A DNA stretch of 27,716 bases from Chara braunii (Eukaryota > Streptophyta > Charophyceae > Charales > Characeae), in assembly GCA_003427395.1 (NCBI GenBank), contig BFEA01000001.1, positions 833,593-861,308 on the forward strand, read 5' to 3'. Of the stretch, positions 9,384 to 18,336 are shown piece after piece. The notes under the pieces were generated by a model. It saw only the letters and a program-made list of their open reading frames with translations, did no database searches and was not told where the DNA came from. Made by a program: the position numbers and the translations under genes. Every line of letters begins with the position of its first letter. The stretch's first letter is position 1.

Positions 9384-9402
9384 GGCGCCGTTGTCGGGGA
9401 TC
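9384..9402 (+). other. Primer-binding site, tRNA-Asp type
   Basis: GGCGCCGTTGTCGGGGATC matches the complement of the 3' end of plant tRNA-Asp (GGCGCCGTTGCCGGGGATC) at 18 of 19 positions. It lies just after a CA dinucleotide that would end the LTR and upstream of gag on the same strand. Reverse transcription of an LTR element is primed here. The tRNA sequence used for comparison is from memory. Confidence 0.8.
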
Positions 9403-9614
9403 TCGCTTCCTAGCCGAGGTCCTTAGAGAACGAACTCGGGTAAAGCAAGATCCTGACAAAACGACAATTACCGAAGTCAAAATTGACTAAGGGTTAGAGC
9501 GGAATAAGGTGAATCGCGTTGTTAGTAAGAAGTAGTCAACAAGTCAGTGTGTAGGGTATAGGTTAATTAATACCTAGGTACGATTACCCGACTTATAGTA
9601 AAAGTAAAACAAAT

Positions 9615-10112
9615 ATGACACCTAAAGGTCGTGGGACCGGTACTGGTAGAGGAAGAGGTGGCAGACAAGGGAAGGCACCTGAAAAACCTATAGATTTGAC
9701 TAAGAAATGGGAAGACTGGAGAGAAGATGCTGAAGAGTCAGAAGAGAAGGAGGAAGGGTTGAGGGCACAAAGATATCGGGAGGAAAGGCGCATGCATACT
9801 CTAAACCTTGAGGAAATGACTTTCTACTCATATAGGTACGCAAGGCGTTACGGCGAGTCTCCGCCACGCTTCGAACCGCCTAGCCGCCCGCATCATACCC
9901 CTTATCAGTTGTCTCAAGAACGGCAGTTGACCGTCCTTCCCCAACCTCACCAGCAAGGGCCTCAAGCAACACCCCGCGTGCCTGACCGTCCTGTGGTCGC
10001 ACAATCTGCGCCTCCTAATAGGAGGATGTGTATATCACTCTTGATGTTTATATTATGTCAGATAGAGATCTGCGGGTTGGTAACCTACTTATTGTATAAA
10101 AAAATTATATAA
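9615..10112 (+). CDS. ORF1, Arg/Gly-rich hypothetical protein of the retroelement leader
   Basis: This is a 165-residue open frame 212 bp after the PBS. Residues 5-20 are an Arg/Gly/Lys-rich stretch (KGRGTGTGRGRGG) of the type that binds RNA. Residues 33-60 are highly charged (Glu/Arg), and about 80-135 is Pro/Gln/Arg-rich and probably disordered. The last ~28 residues are hydrophobic (around LLMFILCQIEICGLV) and could be a membrane segment, or simply frame run-on past a lost stop. I do not recognise the family. Its position between PBS and gag matches the extra ORF of some plant Ty3 elements. It is the only undamaged ORF of the element. Confidence 0.5.
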   Translation: MTPKGRGTGTGRGRGGRQGKAPEKPIDLTKKWEDWREDAEESEEKEEGLRAQRYREERRMHTLNLEEMTFYSYRYARRYGESPPRFEPPSRPHHTPYQLSQERQLTVLPQPHQQGPQATPRVPDRPVVAQSAPPNRRMCISLLMFILCQIEICGLVTYLLYKKII

Positions 10113-10722
10113 GGATCTAAAGGGTTGGATAGGGTGACGAAATAAGATAAGAAGGAAATTAGTTAAGTCATAGACTGAAATCTGCTAGCTAAATGAAAAA
10201 AACATGGGCAGGATTGTGTTATAGGTGGAGTAGAAAAGGGTGGCGTCTGCCCGAGACAGGGTATTGTTGGGGAATGTCTGTGGGGGAATAAGCCTTCATC
10301 TAAATTAAGTCTGATGGGTTAGGGGCAAGAACCGTGCGGTAGAAAGGGTTGCCTTGTATATCGCATCGGAGAACTTGCAGGATAGTCTCGTACTTGATAT
10401 ATAAAGGGATCATCAAAGGAAGGGGAGTAAGATAGGTAGAGACAGGGATTTCTTGCATCACTAAGTAGAAGAGAGACGTGAGGAGAATCTATTTGAGTAA
10501 AATTGAGAAAACGTAATTTGAACCCTCATGATCTTGCTGGCGTCACACCAAGAGAAGCTAAAGAATAAAGGGGGTATGCCAAAAAAACTACGGGAAAAGG
10601 ATGTCTATCTTTAAGTCAGGCTATTCCATAGTAAGGGCACCCAGAGATTAAAGACTGAAGTAGTACATTAAAATAAGATGTCTTTTGGCTTGCTCTTGAC
10701 AGGTCTTCGGGATTTGATCAAG
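10113..10722 (+). other. Leader segment between ORF1 and ORF2a
   Basis: No coding frame. It ends with GGCTTGCTCTTGACAG (to 10702), a pyrimidine-biased tract followed by CAG, 20 nt before the ORF2a ATG, which resembles a 3' splice site. Confidence 0.45.
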
Positions 10723-11687
10723 ATGCCTTATGCGTAGCAAGTATCCAAGGTCGAGGCGCCAATTAGGAATGATGATGGGCTAGAAATGACGCTGCCAAAA
10801 GGAAGAAGCCAAGCAGAACTTTGTGAATCATGGTGGGGTTGCTCATTGTTAAGTGAGGCATTTTTGTGGGTAGAAACGAGTTGGAATACGAGGGAGGAGT
10901 GACATAGTGTGAGGGTCACCATCTACCTGGCTACGAGTCTCTGCCATGATTGTGAGTCAAATTTCAATCAAAGCATAGAAGGCTATCTACTGATGCTCAG
11001 AGGGATGGCAGAAGTGAGGCTCAGAGGTTGGAACAGGGGAAGTCACTGGGTAGACATAAGTGAAGTTTTAAAGGAAATCAAAATGCTTCTGGCTAAAGAC
11101 TTTACTCTTCCGGTTCGTTACATTAGAACCACGCTCCCAGATTTTATTGTCGAAGAGGTGTTTTTTTGTCAAGAACAGGTAGAGATGGCCGCTGAAGCAG
11201 CACTGAGAATACCTAATAGGGGGTATGATTTTTCCACCCCTCACATGATTTACTGCCTATACCTGGAAATGGGCTCCGAACTTGCCGAGAGTGATTTTAG
11301 TAACTTGTTGTCCATCGTAAACGCGTACACTAGAGTTTATTTCATGGAAGAGCGATTCAGGTACTGGGAGAAGTTGAAAGAGGAAGTGAGGTCTGGAATC
11401 TGCGTGGATGGCATTCCCATCATGTTTGGGTTAGTCTACAATATCTGGTCTAAGGATTGGGTGACGACGAATGAGATGGAAGAAGAAGAAAGAGGTTTTG
11501 TGTTCTAGAAGTGACAAAAGAAGACGACGAAGAGGTAGGAGAGCCTGAAATAAGAAAAAGAAGAAGGGGTTATAGGGAAGCAGTTGTTCATTTTAAAGTT
11601 GACAAAGAAGTTAAAAGGGTTAAGATCGATAAAGATAGGATATGGAGGAGCAAGGTGTTCAGACGACCTGAGAAAGGAAAAACATAG
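10723..11687 (+). pseudogene. ORF2a, unrecognised retroelement protein, broken copy
   Basis: The frame begins at ATG 10723 and runs to the TAG at 11506-11508. It has in-frame stops at 10735-10737 (TAG, codon 5) and 10900-10902 (TGA). Homology to ORF2b defines the start: the frame before the second stop (SWWG...EAFLWVE) aligns with ORF2b (AWWG...EAFVWVK). Best conserved is the C-terminal part around SIVNAYTRVYFME and IPIMFGLVYNIW. A different frame continues past the stop at 11508-11687 with a basic, charged tail (KRRRGY...VKRVKI), which suggests that a one-base frameshift removed the tail. Length would be about 260 residues plus the tail. No known domain is recognised; a structural or accessory role is a guess from position. 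Confidence 0.65.
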
Positions 11688-11759
11688 GATGAAGATAAGT
11701 CAGTGCTAAGTAGACTTACGTATAAATACTGTGTGTCTTTTTGTCCCTCCTTTCTTTTT

Positions 11760-11770
11760 GTATCACTCAG
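11760..11770 (+). promoter_or_regulatory. 3' splice-site-like sequence before ORF2b
   Basis: A long pyrimidine tract (about 11731-11760, CTTTTTGTCCCTCCTTTCTTTT) ends in TATCACTCAG at 11770, 21 nt before the ORF2b ATG. The equivalent place before ORF2a has a weaker tract ending in CAG at 10702, and ORF3 has a strong one ending at 19724. The shared position suggests that these ORFs are expressed from spliced RNAs. Confidence 0.4.
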
Positions 11771-11791
11771 GCCATCAGAAAACACCTTAAG

Positions 11792-12568
11792 ATGTCATAT
11801 GTCAGTCAAGGATCTGGGATCGAAATCCCCGTTCGTACGCCACAGGGATTGAGAATGTCCCTACCTAGAAGCCTAAGTGAAAGAGAGGAGGAGATCACTG
11901 CATGGTGGGGCACCTCGATCGGACCTGAGGCGTTTGTTTGGGTTAAAATGGGGCACACTCTCGATCGTCGGGAGAGTATAATAGTGCGGATGACGTTGTA
12001 TCTTTCGTCACATCTGTGGAGGATGCATGTGATAGATCTGGCGGTAGGACACAACCAACCTTTATCGCGGTACGTCCTAATCACTGGGACGATCCTTGAA
12101 GAAAGGATTTGAGAGACTAGCTGGGGGGAATTCAGGCCTGTGATTTCTATGATAGAAGCAAGATGGGCGGCCGACTTCGTTTATCCCTCTGACTATATAA
12201 TAGTCACTCTTTCGGACTTCATCATTGATGAAGTCTTCAATGGGCGCATAAATGTAGAGCAAGCAGCCCTAGCAGCTCGAGTGGCAGACCAGGGAGGGTG
12301 AGAATGTTTCACGCCAGAAACCCTCTATTTCCTATATCTGGAAATGGAGCCAGAATTGGCTGATAGGGATTTCGAGGATATCCTGTCAATAGTTAACGCT
12401 TACGTCCGCGTCCACTTCATGGAGCCAGGGCAAACATATTGGAAACAACTCAAGGCCGAAGTAAAAATCAGGGCGTATGTTGATAGCATCCCTGTAATGT
12501 TTGGAATGGTATATGATTTCTGGACGGGCGACTGGGTATCCGTTGAAGAAGTTGGACGGATGGGATGA
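11792..12568 (+). pseudogene. ORF2b, tandem paralogue of ORF2a, broken
   Basis: One frame runs from ATG 11792 to TGA 12566-12568 (258 codons) with internal TGA stops at 12110-12112 and 12299-12301. It aligns along its whole length with ORF2a; the 65 residues after YLEME are the closest (SIVNAYVRVHFME, SIPVMFGMVYDFW). The N-terminal part is better kept than in ORF2a. The offset between the two starts is 1069 bp, so the spacer with its splice-like tract was duplicated along with the ORF. ORF2b lacks the basic tail that follows ORF2a. Product unknown; the divergence suggests either an old duplication or two accessory genes kept for different jobs before decay. Confidence 0.65.
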
Positions 12569-12904
12569 TAAAGAAGGTGACGTGAATCAATTTTGACAGA
12601 AGAGGCCGGACTTGGGTATTTAGAAGCAGGATAGGGACACTGATTAGGAATGACAGTGAGTGACAGTTGATAAGGGATCATGAACTATAAATGTAGATAG
12701 GGACACTGATTAGGAATGACAGTGAGTGACAGTTGATAAGGGATCATGAACTATAAATGTAGATGCAGGGAGTCTTAAATGGTGTGTGGGATAAAAAGGG
12801 AAAAAGTTAAAAAAGGAAAAAAGAGTGAGACGACCAAAAATTTAATCCGAAACACCATTGTTTTTGTCTATGTAACACAAATTCACTAAGAACAAGCGGG
12901 AAAA
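12569..12904 (+). other. Gag leader with 66 bp perfect tandem repeat
   Basis: Non-coding leader. Bases 12631-12696 are repeated exactly at 12697-12762 (unit begins ATAGGGACACTGATTAGG). The perfect identity implies a recent duplication or a copy error at the last reverse transcription. Confidence 0.85.
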
Positions 12905-13141
12905 ATGGGAGACGCAAATGGGACAGAGCCCATAATGACGACCGAGATCGCACGATTACTGGACAACAGAAATGTCAGGAGGTCTCAACTTCCTCAGATA
13001 GAAATTTTTCCATTCCAAGGAGAGAGAGTGTCGCACTGGCTTGAGTTGCTAGAGCAGGTCTTCAATCGACTGACGCTGACGAAAAAGTTCGCCCAGTTAT
13101 TCGAATATGTGTGGTGGGAATATCGCCCCGACGTTGAGCAG
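12905..13141 (+). pseudogene. Duplicated 5' fragment of gag
   Basis: This encodes the first 79 residues of Gag (MGDANGTEP... to RPDVEQ) and is followed at once by a second copy of the same segment (13143-13380). The two ATGs are 238 bp apart. Since 238 is not a multiple of three, reading from the first ATG enters the wrong frame at the junction. The copies differ at about a dozen positions (for example LTLTKK against LTPAEK), so the duplication is older than the 66 bp one just upstream, or joins two different elements. Confidence 0.85.
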
Positions 13142-13142
13142 A

Positions 13143-14834
13143 ATGGGAGACGCAAACGGGGCAGAGCCCATAACGGCGGCCGAGATCGCACGATTACTGG
13201 ACAACAGAAATGTCAGGAGGTCTCAACTTCCTCGGATAGAAATCTTTCCATTCCAAGGAGAAAGAGTGTTGCACTGGCTTGAGTTGCTAGAGCAGGTCTT
13301 CAATCGACTGACGCCGGCGGAAAAGTTCGCCCAGTTATTCAAATATGTGTGGTGGGAATATCGCCCCGACGTTGAGCAAATTGTGACCAACGCCCAAGGG
13401 GACTGGGATAATTTCAAAGTGGAGATGCAGAGGAAATATAAGCTGGGAGACAGGTTATTGATAATCGACCAACTTTATAACATCAGCCGAAATGACTTCA
13501 CCACGATAGGGGCATTTGCAACAGCCTTTGAGAAAATGGCAAAGCGAGTACCAGGACTTTCAGAAGAAATGCAGTGTGTCATTTTTCTAGGAAAGTTCTC
13601 AGGATACGAGACTATGGAGTTGACCCGGGGAGGAGCACCAGGGAAAAAGACTTCATGGGAAACCATAAAAAAAAAATTGGCATCTGGGGACCTAGACCAG
13701 GTATTCCACCATCAAGTGAAGATGGAAAGGAAGAGAAGGAAGGAAATAAGAATCGTCCAAGGAGCGGACTCAGCCTTAGGAGGAGTGTCGAGTAGTATGG
13801 TCACTCCACTAAAAGAGTTGAAGGACAAGGTGGAGTCAGGAAAAGTGATGGCAGTTGAACAAGTGACGAATACGAGAAGACATGAGGAGGAGAGTGATGA
13901 AAGTAAGGGGGAAGCGAAAACTGAAACAGTAACGCAAGGCAAGAAGGCCCAAAAGCAGAACCAGAACCAGATACCAAAGAAACAGGGGGCATGAAAGGGA
14001 CAAAGTTCACAACAGACTGGGGGAACAAATGTCGCAAGAACATCAGCCCCGGTTCCTCCATTTGGACCATGGCCAGTGGTGACTCCTATGGGGGCATGGT
14101 CGGGATATTACCCCGGGAATCAATGGCCGGGTTTTGGACAAATTGGGATGAACCCAAACTTACTCGAGGTTCAAGGAGTTGGGGCGGGACCATCCCAGGG
14201 GCAAGGAGCAAATGGAGGGTTGCCACAATAGGCTCCGCCGCCACAAGGTAACCAAGGACAGGGACACGGTCAAGGACACGGTAAAGGGAGAAATGGAGGA
14301 AGAGGAAATGGCAATGGAGGAAGAGGATTCGGAGGAAGAGGAAACAGTGGACAAGGTGGGAATTGGGAAAATCAAGGAGGAAATCGGGCTGGGAATTTCA
14401 ATCAGTCAAACTTTAATCAAATTGGACAAGGTTACAACCAAGGTTATGGCCAAGGTTACGGTCAAGGCTATAACCAGAATTACAGTGGAGGGTTTGGAAG
14501 GAGTGACGGGCAATGGAATGGTCAAGGGGCCGGAAGAGAATGGATAGACTATAGTGAGTGCGTATGTACCCATTGTACGATAAAAGGACATACAGTAAGG
14601 AGATATCATGTTAGGAGGATGGATGAGCAAGATGGCTTGATCACATCAAGTATCGACGGTGATGTGTTCGATAAGAGAGGAGATAAGATCGATCCAAACA
14701 TTCCTGGGGGCACGAGAAAAGAAGCTATTAGAGTCGCAGGGCTTGGACCCAGCGCCCCTGCCATATTTCGTATATGGCAGGAAAAGGAAGACCCTTTCAT
14801 CTGGGTGGAGGAAGTTGATGAGCTAAGTGACTAG
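13143..14834 (+). pseudogene. gag: Gag: capsid and Gly/Asn/Gln-rich nucleocapsid region
   Basis: Frame from ATG 13143. Residues 1-200 look like a Ty3-type capsid (PFQGERV, WLELLEQVF, DWDNFKVEMQRKY, ATAFEKMAKRVPGL). A Lys/Glu-rich linker ends at TGA 13992-13994. The same frame continues with a Pro/Gly part, a TAG at 14229-14231, then a long Gly/Asn/Gln/Arg stretch (about 14250-14535, GGRGNGNGGRGFGG and repeats such as QGYGQGYGQGY). It ends in a zinc knuckle, C-x2-C-x4-H-x4-Y, around 14571-14610, where the last Cys is replaced by Tyr. TAG stops at 14832 and 14859 follow. Gag packages the RNA into cytoplasmic particles. This copy is inactive. Confidence 0.85.
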
Positions 14835-14861
14835 TTGAAGAAAGAAGTGAGGATTAGCTAG

Positions 14862-15614
14862 GAAGAAGAAAATACGCCACTAATCGAAATTGAGTCATAC
14901 GAAGTTAGTGTAGTTAGAGAGTCGGCAAGGGAAACCCTGGGAAGAATGGAGGACATGATAGATAAGATGGGTAGGTTAAATGTGAGAATGTCTGATATCT
15001 GCGAGGAGGTAAGGAATTTGGAAATAAGGATGCCGCACGTATTCACAATGGGTCACGAAGGAAAAAATTACCAGCCTAGATCTCCTAACCCCAGAGCATT
15101 AAGAGCTACTCTGGCGGCTGGTTCAGAAGCAGCTTACCAAATACTGAGAAACTTTTTTCCTCATACTGCACAAAGACCTAAAGGAGGGAACGCGCCCAAG
15201 GAACCAGCGCAGGCTCCTATACCACCTCAAGGAGGAGCCTGTATTGAAATAGAGGAAGAAGAAGAGGAGAAACATGATGAGGTGCCTAAGGAAGATGAGA
15301 ACAAACAGCCTGAGTTAAAGGTTAAAAAACGGAAGATTGATGGTAAGGAAGGAAAGGAAAAAACTAGGGAGAAGTCAAAGAAGAAACGGAAGTGCCAGAC
15401 GTCGATTGAAGAAGGAGTTGATCTGGAGAATCTGGTAAATAAACTTCTTGAGGGACATAATGAGTTGTTAAATTTAAAAGAGATTTTGGCAACTGCACCT
15501 AAGCTCATGGAATTGGTAAAAGCTAAACTGGCAAGAAAGAGAGTAGCGACGGTAAGGATAGGCGACCTGATCCCCAAGGAAGCCAACTGGACTGTGGCAG
15601 GGAGTAAGATGGAT
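14862..15614 (+). pseudogene. Gag-Pro linker region, Lys/Glu-rich
   Basis: This is the same frame as gag and protease, open between the TAG at 14859-14861 and the TGA at 15615-15617. It starts acidic, has a helical stretch near 14946-15030 (DMIDKMGRLNVRM), a segment reading LRATLAAGSEAAYQILRNFF, then a very acidic run and a basic one (KKRKIDGKEGKEKTREKSKK, nuclear-localisation-like). The last part is again helical (LVNKLLEGHNELLNLKEILA). I recognise no domain; by position it lies between nucleocapsid and protease in one polyprotein. Confidence 0.6.
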
Positions 15615-15617
15615 TGA

Positions 15618-16330
15618 AAATCTGTGGGGATAGGGTCCATAAATGTCAATATCAGAGGGAAAGGATGCCCTGGGATGTTGGACACGAGAGCAAAGATGAA
15701 TATTATGAATCTTGAAATGGTTGAGATGCTAGGGTTGGAGATCGATATGAGGGACTCAGGTTACCTCAATGGGGCTAGTGGAAAATCAGGCTACGCAGGG
15801 ATTGCCTCAAATGTAGTTGTGGAAATAGGAAGCGTCAGGGTCCGATCCTGCTTTTACATAATGCCTACCTTGGATCTTCCTATATTACTGGGAAGGTCCT
15901 TCTTGTCGCAAACAGAGTCTCTTATCATGAACAAGCATGATGAGACCATGTATGTAATTTTATGTGACCCCGCTCATGGTAATTTCGAGGTCATTACCTG
16001 TAAGAATACAGACCCTCATATCTCGAAGAACCGACTCAATGCTGGGTCATATACCTTCGAGGAATCTGCGAATAGAAGAAGAGAATTAAAGTGGGGGCTT
16101 GATGAGGATGAGGAAGAGGAAAAGAGTGGAGGATTAACCCTGAGCCTGACCAACATCGATCAAGCTATGTATATGGTATCCGCGTACGATATGGCTGAAC
16201 CAGAGGTCATTCGAGCATTGGCTGATAAGTTGTATGATTTCCCTGAAGGGAGGAGGATGGAGTTGGTGTACAGGACGGTAGACAAAAAGAGTCACCCTGT
16301 TCCGGTCTTAGTGACACATGAGGGGGGGTG
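15618..16330 (+). pseudogene. pro: Retropepsin-like aspartic protease domain
   Basis: This reads in the gag frame after the TGA at 15615. The active-site block is CPGMLDTRAKMNIMN, where retropepsins have D-[ST]-G-A; here the Gly is Arg (AGA), a one-base change from GGA that should abolish activity. The second hallmark, LPILLGRSFL, is intact about 80 residues later. After the ~110-residue protease comes an acidic linker (WGLDEDEEEEKSGG) leading to RT. The frame is lost in a run of seven G at 16322-16328; the next frame (from 16331, YYEQERELI) is the expected continuation, which fits loss of one G. Protease cuts the Gag-Pol polyprotein in the particle. Confidence 0.8.
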
Positions 16331-17440
16331 TACTATGAGCAGGAACGAGAATTGATTAGGCAAATGAGAGAGAAATGAGAAGCTGAATCCTATCGTATCA
16401 ACGAGGAGACTGAGAAAGACCTGATCATTGGTGAACCTGAATTCTTAACCAAGCAAGAGAGGGCGTTAGTAGTTGACTTAATGAAGGAAAAACACAGCGC
16501 CTATGCCTTCAACGATGAGCAGAGGGGAAGGCTTGATGTGGACAAGATAGGGATGATCCGAATTCACATAGTCCCGCATCAACCTTGGAATGTTAAAGGA
16601 GCCAGGTATCCAAATCCCGATGAGAAGGGTGGTAGAGTATCTTGACGGGAAGATTGGTTCTCACGTAGCAGGATTCTCTAGCGGACCTTATGCCTCGTCA
16701 TGGTTCTGCTTCATCAAGCCAAATGGAGTACTCAAGTGGGTGCAAGATTTGCAAAGGTTGAATGCGGTAACGGTTAGGGATGCCGGAGGGCTCCCTGACG
16801 CTGACCAACTTTCTGAAGCCTGTGCTGGAAGGTCCATTATCTCGCTCATAGATCTGTACTCCGATTATGACCAATTCCCAGTGTATCCGGCAGATAGGCC
16901 GATCACGACGATGCACACTCCGAGGGGATTGATTCACATGAACGTGGCACCCCAAGGATGGACGAACGCAGTAGCCATGGTGCAAAGGAGTATGGTGAGA
17001 GTCATGCAGCCAATCAGTCCACAGATTATTGAACCATACATCGATGATCTAGCAGTAAAAGGCCCTATGGTGAAAGATGAGCAAGAGGTTGCCCCTGGCA
17101 TAAGGAAGTTTGTCTAGGATCATGTCAATGATCTCAGGAAGGTACTCGATTTGTTACAGGAATATAATCTTACAGCTAGCGGAGCTAAATCGGGGCATTG
17201 CATGAGTGAGGCTACTATATTGGGTTTTGTGTGCAACAAGCAAGGACGTCGTCCAGACACCAAGAAAACGAATAAGATCCTTGAATGGCCTACACCATTC
17301 AGGAACGTTAGCGAAGTAAGGTGTTTTCTTGGGACGTGCGGGTTCTGAAGAATTTTCATCGAACGGTTTGTTGCAAAGACTAAACATGTGAGGAAACTGG
17401 TTAGAAAAAACCAGGAATGAGAATGGGGGGAGAAGCAGGA
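16331..17440 (+). pseudogene. pol: Reverse transcriptase (Ty3 type), broken
   Basis: The N-terminal part lies in one frame (16331 to about 16622, with a TGA at 16376-16378; EPEFLTKQERALV, HIVPHQPWNVKGARYPN). A frameshift at about 16622 leads into the main frame. Motifs in order: KPNGVLKWVQDLQRLN, then SLIDLYSDYDQ with the first catalytic Asp, APQGWTNAVAMVQ, and EPYIDDLAVKGP with the catalytic YIDD intact. The thumb/connection part (LGFVCNKQG, FLGTCGF) is cut by stops at 17115-17117 (TAG), 17346-17348 (TGA) and 17418-17420 (TGA); the last two sit where Ty3 RTs usually have Trp. Catalytic residues survive but the polypeptide could not be made whole. Confidence 0.92.
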
Positions 17441-18089
17441 ACAAGTGGTGAAGAGTTTGAAGGAAGAATTTAAAGAAGGAGGTCTTGTGTTGGGGGTCCC
17501 TGATTATAAAGCTGTTGTAGAAAGACCCTTTATCATAGAGACTGATGTTGAACCCACAACTCTGGGAGGACTCCTAATACAGGCAGATCTGAAAGTGAAG
17601 GAAAGACCTTTGCGTTTTGAGAGTCGAACCCTCAATACTACTGAGCGGAACTACTCTCAATTCAAAAAGGAAGCCTTGGCAGTACTGCACTGCCTGCGTA
17701 TCTTTAGGCACTATCTTTATGGGAGAAGGTTTGTCCTAAGGATAGATCCAACAACCCTTGTATATTCCCTCAAGAATTTCGCACCCACATATCCTACTAT
17801 CGCCAGATGGCTCACGTATATCTGGATGTTCGATTTTCAGTTATAACATACCCCGGGGAATAAAAACAGGGTTGATGGATTAAGCAGGATAGAGTGGGAA
17901 AAGCCTGGGGATGCAAAGGAAGAGATTCCACCAGTGGATGAATTTCTAGATGAAGATGATATGCAACTCCATGTGAATTCATGGAGACTGAGTGTTAATG
18001 ATAGGGATGCAAGAAGAGAGAAATCCATGTGGTACGCCCCAACAAACCTTTGTAAAGATCGATGGGCTGGTATTGAAACCTTTCATTGA
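17441..18089 (+). pseudogene. pol: RNase H domain and tether
   Basis: This is in frame with the RT. PFIIETDVEPTTLGGLLIQ carries the first catalytic Asp, NYSQFKKEALAV the Glu, and FVLRIDPTTLVYSL the next Asp, in usual Ty3 spacing. RNase H removes the RNA strand during cDNA synthesis. A TAA at 17844-17846 interrupts the tether right before HTPGNKNRVDGLSR, a conserved post-RNase H motif of Ty3 elements. The tether changes frame near 18037, where one frame gives ...WYAP and the next QQTFVKIDGLV. Confidence 0.88.
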
Positions 18090-18336
18090 AGAGGACCCAT
18101 GGGGAGAAAGGAATGGAGAGTGGATGGAGGAGTTGGCTCTGGCAGAGACCTACAGATTGACTGACGATCCAGTGACGATTGAGGCAGGAACGAAGCAGGT
18201 AGATCAGCACCTTCTGACAATGGGGAGAATACACTACCTCGTCAACTCACTACTACAAGTTCAGGCTGCCAATAAGGAAGAGATAGTAAAGGCAGACGAG
18301 ATAGTGTTGGGGGATGATTTCTAATTTGATGAGGAG
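18037..18336 (+). pseudogene. Acidic tether between RNase H and integrase
   Basis: This is in the integrase frame, from QQTFVKIDGLV to a TAA at 18322-18324. It is rich in Glu/Asp (PFIEEDPWGER, TIEAGTKQ) with no domain I recognise. Because it is in frame with the HHCC finger, it is a pol linker and not a separate gene. Confidence 0.6.

Noticed and set aside
11718-11730. TATA box (TATAAATAC) as promoter of ORF2b
   Set aside because: It lies inside the element leader and is not conserved in the paralogous spacer before ORF2a; splicing from the LTR transcript is the simpler view.
10723-12568. Stop-codon readthrough or a variant genetic code in ORF2
   Set aside because: Stops are of different kinds and at different places in the two copies, and pol is also frameshifted. 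Decay explains all of it.
14179-14547. 122-codon Glu/Lys-rich ORF in gag
   Set aside because: The neighbouring frame, in register with gag and protease, gives a Gly/Asn/Gln-rich domain and a zinc knuckle; the Glu-rich frame is its shadow.
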